DNA of 50,350 bases from CBDUMN01 sp965368335 (GTDB lineage: Bacteria > Pseudomonadota > Alphaproteobacteria > Rhodospirillales > JAPHRK01): positions 1 through 50,350 of the forward strand of contig CBDUMN010000016.1 of NCBI GenBank assembly GCA_965368335.1. The letters are read 5' to 3'. Position numbers and translations under genes: made by a program. The notes below the pieces were generated by a model. The model ran no database searches. It had not been told where the DNA came from and saw only the letters and a program-made list of their open reading frames with translations. Shown here piece by piece: positions 45,275 through 50,350 of this stretch. The first letter of the stretch is position 1. The number at the start of each line of letters is the position of its first letter.

Positions 45275-46564
45275 TCAGGGTTTGAGCCGCAGGATCTCCA
45301 GCATCTCTTTGCGCCCTTTGACCGCTACCGTTTCTTTGCGGTTTTCCGTGTCCAGTCCGACAGCCTGGGCGGTCTTTTCGTCCATCACCACTTCGCCCGC
45401 CCCAGCCGCCGAACAAAGGCGGGCTGAGATGTTGACCGAATCGCCGATCACCGTATAGTCGCGGCGGTCTTCCGGGCCGATGGCTCCGGCGATGACCGGG
45501 CCGGTGAACAGCCCGATACCGATGCCCCGCTCGAAGTTCCGCTTGCGCATAGCCCGCTGGACCGCTTCGGCGGCGGCCACGGCGCTCTCTTCCTTATCTT
45601 CGCCTGAGAAACGAACGAGAAGGGCGTCGCCGACCATTTTGTCCACATCGCCGCCATGTTCTTTGACCCGGTCGATCTGCAGGGCCATCAGGTCGTTGAG
45701 GAAATGGATCACCTCTTCAGGGTCGTGGTTTTCCGATAGTCCGGTGAAATCCCGGATATCGCTGTAGAACAGGGTTTCCTCTTTGCGTCGAGAAGCGATG
45801 GCCTGACCCTGGGCATTGCGCACCGCATCTACGGCGTCGCGAGAAACCAGCGATTCCAAACGCTGACGCAGAGCGTTGATTTGTTCGGTCCGCCGGTTGA
45901 TATCCCGTTGCGCCCGGGAGCTTAGCTTGTAGCCCAGCCCGATCAGCACCAACAGCAACAGAGTGGGCACGGCGACCGGCGCAATGGCGTTGCGGATGAG
46001 TACGGCGTTGAGATATTGGATCGGCTCATAAAGCTCAAAAACCAGCTTGGTTTCGCCATCTTCGCCGGTTAGCGGCACATAGAGCTCATAGACCTCCTGA
46101 TTTTGGGCGACGGTCTTGCTGATAATTGCGCCTTCGCCTGTATCGAGGGCGTTGCGGATGGTTTCGCTGCTCTCGATCTTGCCGATATCTTTCGGGTTGA
46201 GGCTGAAGAGGGTGCGGCCCTTGGTATTGTAGATTTTAAGCCCGATCAGCTTGAGCTCCGAAACCTCTTTGCCGATGGCGGCAATGGCCTCGGACGGCAG
46301 GTTCACCTCATGAGCGGTTTCCGACGTCATCAGCCTGTTCCACAGGTCCGGATAGTCGAGACCGGCTGAGCGGGCGATGGATTCGGCGCGACGCTGAGCC
46401 AACTCAAGATAAATTTCGCGCATGGCCGTCAGCGCTCCGACGGCCGAAAGCAGGATGAACAGGCCGAAAAGCACCAGCAAGACCGGCAGCACTTGCCGCT
46501 TAAATCGGGCGAGAAGGGGAAACGGCGCCTCTAAGGGGGTATTTTCCAGCTTATGGTGGAGCAT
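45275..46564 (-). CDS. Membrane class III adenylate/guanylate cyclase
   Basis: A 429-aa protein with TM1 at about 25-50, a periplasmic domain of about 140 residues and TM2 at about 190-212, followed by a short coiled coil and a class III cyclase domain (about 255-425). Both metal-binding Asp (FYSDIRDFT and VGDALL), the purine-selecting Lys in DKMVGDAL and Asp in RDYTVIGD, and the Asn/Arg of DSVNISARLC are present, so the enzyme looks active and cAMP-type. A signal sensed outside the inner membrane is implied. Divergent from nth. Confidence 0.9.
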   Translation of the reverse strand: MLHHKLENTPLEAPFPLLARFKRQVLPVLLVLFGLFILLSAVGALTAMREIYLELAQRRAESIARSAGLDYPDLWNRLMTSETAHEVNLPSEAIAAIGKEVSELKLIGLKIYNTKGRTLFSLNPKDIGKIESSETIRNALDTGEGAIISKTVAQNQEVYELYVPLTGEDGETKLVFELYEPIQYLNAVLIRNAIAPVAVPTLLLLVLIGLGYKLSSRAQRDINRRTEQINALRQRLESLVSRDAVDAVRNAQGQAIASRRKEETLFYSDIRDFTGLSENHDPEEVIHFLNDLMALQIDRVKEHGGDVDKMVGDALLVRFSGEDKEESAVAAAEAVQRAMRKRNFERGIGIGLFTGPVIAGAIGPEDRRDYTVIGDSVNISARLCSAAGAGEVVMDEKTAQAVGLDTENRKETVAVKGRKEMLEILRLKP

Positions 46565-46646
46565 AATTATTTGGATCGCCCGTCTTTAACTAAACTGGAA
46601 AGGACGCTAAACAGAATAATCTCATTGTGCAAATAGTTAGAGCCTT

Positions 46647-47276
46647 ATGAAAAAAGCCCATATCGATCCATTTTTCGCCGCCCTGGCCGAACGCAATCCG
46701 GAACCCAAGAGCGAGCTGGACTATACCAACGCCTATACCCTGCTGGTCGCCGTGGTGCTGTCGGCCCAGGCGACGGATGTTGGGGTCAATAAGGCGACCA
46801 AGGCCTTGTTTGAGAAGGTCTCGACGCCTGAACAGATGGTCGCCTTGGGCGAGGCGCAGCTTAAGGACCACATCAAGACCATCGGCCTGTTCAATACCAA
46901 GGCGAAAAACGTCATCAAGCTTTCGCAAATTCTGATTGAACAGCATGGCGGCGAGGTGCCGCAAAGCCGGGAAGCGCTCGAAAAACTGCCCGGTGTCGGA
47001 CGCAAAACCGCCAATGTGGTTCTCAACGTCTATTTCGGTGAGCCGACCATCGCGGTGGATACTCATATTTTCCGGGTTTCAAATCGCACAGGACTGGCCC
47101 CGGGTAAGACCGTGCTCGATGTGGAGAAGAAGCTCCTCAAAGTGGTGCCCGAGAAATGGCGTCTCCACGCCCACCACTGGCTGATTCTGCATGGCCGCTA
47201 TATCTGCAAGGCCCGAAAGCCCGACTGCGGGGCCTGCCCGGTAATCGAATACTGCGGCTTTAAGGGAAAAATCTAA
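46647..47276 (+). CDS. nth: Endonuclease III
   Basis: A 209-aa DNA glycosylase/AP lyase for oxidised pyrimidines. The helix-hairpin-helix LPGVGRKTANVVLN carries the catalytic Lys, VDTHIFRVSNR the catalytic Asp, and the C-terminal 4Fe-4S cluster has CX6CX2CX5C (CKARKPDCGACPVIEYC). Its stop overlaps the convergent lipoprotein stop by four bases. Confidence 0.96.
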   Translation: MKKAHIDPFFAALAERNPEPKSELDYTNAYTLLVAVVLSAQATDVGVNKATKALFEKVSTPEQMVALGEAQLKDHIKTIGLFNTKAKNVIKLSQILIEQHGGEVPQSREALEKLPGVGRKTANVVLNVYFGEPTIAVDTHIFRVSNRTGLAPGKTVLDVEKKLLKVVPEKWRLHAHHWLILHGRYICKARKPDCGACPVIEYCGFKGKI

Positions 47277-47755
47277 GACCTGCGTTGCCCGTAGTGATGG
47301 GCCAGCACGGTGGAAAAGCACTGGTCGGGATCGACCTTGGCGACGACACGGCTGCGAAATTCATAGTGCGAGACGGTCAGCGGTTGGCCTTTCTGCCGAT
47401 AGAGGTAGAGATCGAGAAAACAGGTCGGCCCGGCATATTGCCAGATGGCGGCATTGCGGTCGGTACGGCGGAAATCCGGCTCACCGAGAGCCTCGGCGAG
47501 GCGTTCTGTCGTCAGGCCGATCAGCTTTTTCGGGCTGGGCGGCGGTAACTCGTCAGGCGTGACGTCTTTGAGCGAGCCCTGTTCATGACCGAGCGCTAGG
47601 CGCACGGCGGTCACGGGAATGGCGTCGCCGGTTTCGGCCGCGCTCTTGAGCGGCGTGGTCGAGCCGGTGGTCTGGCAGGCGGCAAGAAACAGGAGCCCGC
47701 CAACCAGATAGGCTTTTCTTAGGGCCGCGCCCTTAGCCTTCGTCCGTGGCGTCAT
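47273..47755 (-). CDS. SmpA/OmlA-like small lipoprotein
   Basis: A 160-aa predicted lipoprotein. From ATG 47755 it has a basic N-terminus, a hydrophobic run and lipobox LAAC (Cys about 27), followed by a compact domain with LIGLTTERLAEALGEPDFRRTDRNAAIWQYAGPTCFLDLYLY, resembling the SmpA/OmlA (BamE-like) fold. Its start lies inside the end of the bactofilin gene (about 23-base overlap), so the two are co-translated. Role in the envelope is inferred. Confidence 0.8.
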   Translation of the reverse strand: MTPRTKAKGAALRKAYLVGGLLFLAACQTTGSTTPLKSAAETGDAIPVTAVRLALGHEQGSLKDVTPDELPPPSPKKLIGLTTERLAEALGEPDFRRTDRNAAIWQYAGPTCFLDLYLYRQKGQPLTVSHYEFRSRVVAKVDPDQCFSTVLAHHYGQRRS

Positions 47756-48341
47756 CGTCTTTGGGCAGTGTTTCCAGAGTGCCGTTGATTTCGCCGCCCG
47801 CCTCAATAACCAGGGTGCCGTAGACAACCTTACCCTTAATCTGGCCGCCGGGGCGCAGAGTGAGGCGGTTGCGCACGGTCAAATCGCCATCGAAAAAGCC
47901 TGAGATGTCGGCGTTCTGCACGTCGGCCGCCCCAACGAAGGTGCCGGTTTCGGTGACGTTGATCAGGTTGGCGTCGGTCAGTTCGGCTTCCACCCGGCCT
48001 TCAACGATCAGGGTTTCACAGGCGCTGATCTGTCCGTTAAGGCAAATTTCGCGACCGACGGTCAGGGTCTTGCCGCTTTCCTCGGCCTTGCGGGTGCGGT
48101 CCGAGCGCCGGGGCGCGCCGGGAATATCGGTGACGCGGCGCGGAATGTCGGGCGATGGATTACGCGTCGGCATGGTCGGAGCGGCGGGCTTTGAGGCTCC
48201 GTTGTGTGAACCGCCCTTAGCAAAGGGTTTCAGCGGCGGCGCCGAATCGATGGCGGCCTCTTCTTCGCCGTTTTTCGGGGCGTCGTCCGTCTTGTCTCCG
48301 GCCGGTTTTTCACCGTCGCTTTTCTGGCCAAACAAACCCAT
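47733..48341 (-). CDS. Bactofilin
   Basis: A 202-aa polymer-forming cytoskeletal protein. The N-terminal 95 residues are a polar, disordered tail; residues about 95-190 are the right-handed beta-helix bactofilin (DUF583) domain with repeats such as VGREICLNGQISACETLIVEG and LTLRPGGQIKGKVVYGTLVIEAGGEINGTL. Bactofilins form membrane-associated filaments that recruit cell-wall enzymes. GGAG lies 7 bases before the ATG. It overlaps the downstream lipoprotein gene. Confidence 0.92.
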   Translation of the reverse strand: MGLFGQKSDGEKPAGDKTDDAPKNGEEEAAIDSAPPLKPFAKGGSHNGASKPAAPTMPTRNPSPDIPRRVTDIPGAPRRSDRTRKAEESGKTLTVGREICLNGQISACETLIVEGRVEAELTDANLINVTETGTFVGAADVQNADISGFFDGDLTVRNRLTLRPGGQIKGKVVYGTLVIEAGGEINGTLETLPKDDDATDEG

Positions 48342-48394
48342 TTGATTGCTCCCTAACGTTATCCGGCGGCCGCAAGAGCCTTGCCGGCATCAAA

Positions 48395-49084
48395 TTACCC
48401 CTTGGCGATCTCGCCCGCTCCGCCGTCCAATTCACTCAGCCGCTGGAATACATGGACCATCGCCGCCGTGGCGATGACCGGCGCCAGCAGGTTTACAACG
48501 GGGATCGTCATAAGAAAAGCGATAATGATTCCAATTGCTAAAAGGCGGTTCTTGAATTTTCGCCTAAGATTGGAAACCCCCACGGCATCCTGACGGCGCA
48601 AAGCGGCCAGCTCAAAATATTCCCTACTGAGAAGATAGCCGTTCAGCAAATAGAAGACAAAGAGATTGACGACCGGAATGAGATAAAGCGGCAAAACGAC
48701 GATATTGAGGGCGACGGTTACCAGCGCAAATTTCACGGCCGTTATCACCGCCTCGCCGATCCCGGCCTTTCGCGCGCCCCCAAGCTGCGGATAGTGGCGG
48801 TTTTCAACGGCTTCGGCCACCTCTTCGACAAAGAAACCCATGGCGACGGAGACTACGGCGGGAAATAAAATGAAGGTCAGGACCAGGGTCGCCAAGCCGC
48901 CCAGAACGTCGATGGTGGTTTCCAGCCAGCCCCAGGCGAACAGGTTGGTTTCGGTAATCAGAAAGCCCAGCCCGACCCAGAGAATGATAAAAACGGCCAA
49001 GGCGGAAGCGATGGATTTCCAGACCACGCCGCGCACGGTCGGATCCGAAAGTTGTGAAATTGCCTTAAAAAACGGCCTTAGCAT
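48395..49084 (-). CDS. EI24/CysZ-family membrane protein
   Basis: A 229-aa protein with four to five hydrophobic segments (about 25-48, 60-85, 110-155 and 185-212) and the family stretch LPLYLIPVVNLFVFYLLNGYLLSREYFELAALRR. The family includes CysZ sulfate-uptake proteins and EI24-domain proteins; which activity applies here cannot be told. It lies just upstream of bactofilin on the same strand. Confidence 0.85.
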   Translation of the reverse strand: MLRPFFKAISQLSDPTVRGVVWKSIASALAVFIILWVGLGFLITETNLFAWGWLETTIDVLGGLATLVLTFILFPAVVSVAMGFFVEEVAEAVENRHYPQLGGARKAGIGEAVITAVKFALVTVALNIVVLPLYLIPVVNLFVFYLLNGYLLSREYFELAALRRQDAVGVSNLRRKFKNRLLAIGIIIAFLMTIPVVNLLAPVIATAAMVHVFQRLSELDGGAGEIAKG

Positions 49085-49574
49085 ACTGACAAAGCTGCCT
49101 TTTTCTATTACTTGCCGATTATATCGCTACGGTTCCCACTGAATCAAGGAACAAAACAAAGGGCTCTTAAACCCCTCCAACCCCAGGAAAACTAAAGGAT
49201 TCCTCACTAGAAGCAAGGAAACAATCGGGGCGATTTTAAGGTGAAAAGAGCTGTCGCGCCAAGGCGATTGTTGCGATATGGCAATAAGATCAAGTGTTGA
49301 GCCGATGGGCTGTATTGATTTGAATTATCAATGAAAATAGGAATAGTTCAGTATTTTGAGCGATAATAACCGGCTGGATTTATTTAAAAAGAAGGTCCGG
49401 TTGGGCAAGCCGCTATTTCAATCGGCTTCGGGAGTTTTGGGGACTGGGGTAAGCGAAAGAGAAAGTGCGAAAAAGTGAAAATTTTGGCGGCCCGCACCAA
49501 CAATTTTAAAGCACTGATTTACTATAATGCTGTAGGAATTTGTTTTGTTTAGAAAATTAAAGAAGTCGTTGTTC
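49085..49574. other. AT-rich intergenic region without a recognised gene
   Basis: About 490 bases between the EI24-like gene and the Bax-like gene. It contains an imperfect dyad TTGAT-N7-ATCAA (49315-49331), too widely spaced for an FNR box, and a TATAAT at 49523-49528 with no credible -35. No open frame has a ribosome site or family similarity. A small RNA cannot be excluded. Confidence 0.6.
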
Positions 49575-50350
49575 TTAAATGAACGGCTTTTGAGGGGCTT
49601 TGGGAACATTTGTTCCGTGGAGACGGGCGTCGTCGAAGGCGGCCAGGCCGTTACCTTCCATAATTGAGCGTAAGGCGACGACGTAATTTTCGCCGCGCGC
49701 CGAATAGCGCGTCAGCGCGCCCGCCAGCAGATAGCCGTCCAATGGACTGCCTGTAGCCCGCATGTTCTGGCGCATTTTCCTTAAGCCCCGATAGGCGCGG
49801 TGGCTATTGAGATTTTTCATATAGGCCCTGACGCCCTGGGCCAGATTATCGAAGGCCCGTATGCGGTGGGTCGCGCCTTCGTCCCGTGCCGTCGGCTCGA
49901 TGCCTTTGTGCTGGGTTGAATAGGTCCATTGACCGAAAAGGGCATTGCCTTCTTTGGCGAACCGCGACCGGCCCCAGCCGCTTTCTTCGGCAGCCTGCGC
50001 CAGCGCCAAGGAGGGCGGGATAACATCGACGCGGGCCAGGAGGCCGTCAATATCGCCATGTCGGACGCTGTACTGCTCGGCCATGCTGTCCAGCCACAGC
50101 CGGTCGAGGGCATCTACCTTCAAGCCTAAGTTACGGCGGAAACGGATATCCCACAGACGCTTGCGGTCCTTGGCGATCTCTTCATTGACCCGCAGAACCA
50201 GCGGCAAAACGCTTTTGAAAAACAACTCTTTGCGTTCGGCCGTTTCACGGGCCTTATCGATTTCGCCGGGCAGCGAGGTCAGGAAAATACGCGGCACCAC
50301 CGTTTCACCCGTTGAGACGGTGGCGAGACTGTAGTTGAGCGCCTGGGTCG
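49575..50350 (-). CDS. Bax-like glucosaminidase-domain protein, start outside the window
   Basis: At least 257 residues, open to the window edge; the in-frame GTG at 50300 is not needed as the start because the frame continues upstream. The Bax-family sequence VPRIFLTSLPGEID...ERKELFFKSVLPLVLRVNEEI is followed by a FlgJ/Bax-type glucosaminidase domain with ALAQAAEESGWGRSRFA (catalytic Glu within AAEESGWG), NALFGQW and the typical RYSARGENYV near the end. It is predicted to cut or bind the peptidoglycan glycan chain. No signal peptide is visible because the N-terminus is missing. Confidence 0.88.
   Translation of the reverse strand, partial: TQALNYSLATVSTGETVVPRIFLTSLPGEIDKARETAERKELFFKSVLPLVLRVNEEIAKDRKRLWDIRFRRNLGLKVDALDRLWLDSMAEQYSVRHGDIDGLLARVDVIPPSLALAQAAEESGWGRSRFAKEGNALFGQWTYSTQHKGIEPTARDEGATHRIRAFDNLAQGVRAYMKNLNSHRAYRGLRKMRQNMRATGSPLDGYLLAGALTRYSARGENYVVALRSIMEGNGLAAFDDARLHGTNVPKAPQKPFI

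Noticed and set aside
49315..49331. TTGAT-N7-ATCAA as an FNR box
   Set aside because: Spacing is 7 rather than 4 bases and no gene start lies at a suitable distance.
49418..49609. 63-codon minus-strand frame overlapping the Bax-like gene end
   Set aside because: AT-rich, no ribosome site, and overlaps a better-supported gene in another frame.

Overview
The window reads as ordinary chromosome of an alphaproteobacterium, most likely a Rhodospirillales-type free-living organism. This rests on high-GC coding bias by eye and on gene neighbourhoods common in that group: rph-rdgB-hemW divergent from hrcA-grpE, argD-argF-hslO, and dnaK-dnaJ-dapB. It is packed with two-component signalling and carries an oxygen-independent ubiquinone pathway (ubiTUV), nickel control (nikR/hupE) and light sensing (a LOV-HTH protein). 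That suggests a metabolically flexible aquatic or sediment bacterium living across oxygen gradients. The species cannot be named from this window.

Layout. 1-3.6 kb: rsmI-yraN-BON lipoprotein plus a cut-off HATPase fragment, divergent from a LpoA-like lipoprotein. 3.6-8 kb: rph-rdgB-hemW facing away from hrcA-grpE. 8-13.3 kb: a membrane hybrid kinase, nikR/hupE around a NikR-type operator, and katG behind an OxyR-like motif. 13.5-19.5 kb: tRNA-Ser, a blue-light LOV-HTH regulator, and divergently a translationally coupled hybrid kinase / REC-EAL / REC operon. 19.5-22.2 kb: ubiT-ubiU-ubiV with an FNR-type box. 22.2-25.7 kb: an EF-hand/M23 protein, tRNA-Gly, and a ~2 kb insertion bounded by ~95% identical direct repeats that carries one AT-richer orphan HEXXH gene. 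25.6-29.4 kb: a TRAP-type binding protein followed by a hybrid kinase. 29.5-33.2 kb: a radical SAM protein, apaG, folE and trkH. 33.2-39.7 kb: argD-argF-hslO-lipoprotein, a PACE efflux protein, an ABC-2 permease, recX and DUF1848. 39.7-44.4 kb: a small membrane protein, dnaK (frameshifted), dnaJ and dapB. 44.4-50.35 kb: an AraC/MGMT fusion, an adenylate cyclase, nth, a SmpA-like lipoprotein, bactofilin, an EI24/CysZ-like protein and a Bax-like glucosaminidase.

How the parts work together. Protein quality control (hrcA, grpE, dnaK, dnaJ, hslO) is spread over three loci. Redox and oxygen adaptation is seen in katG, ubiTUV with its FNR box, hemW and hslO. Signalling is unusually dense: three hybrid kinases, a LOV photoreceptor, an EAL phosphodiesterase and a class III cyclase.

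Points most worth attention: (1) the orphan HEXXH gene between direct repeats at tRNA-Gly; (2) an apparent 14-nt deletion that breaks dnaK; (3) the LOV-HTH gene back-to-back with a kinase/REC-EAL/REC operon, a candidate light-to-c-di-GMP module. No CRISPR array, integrase, transposase or rRNA was seen.
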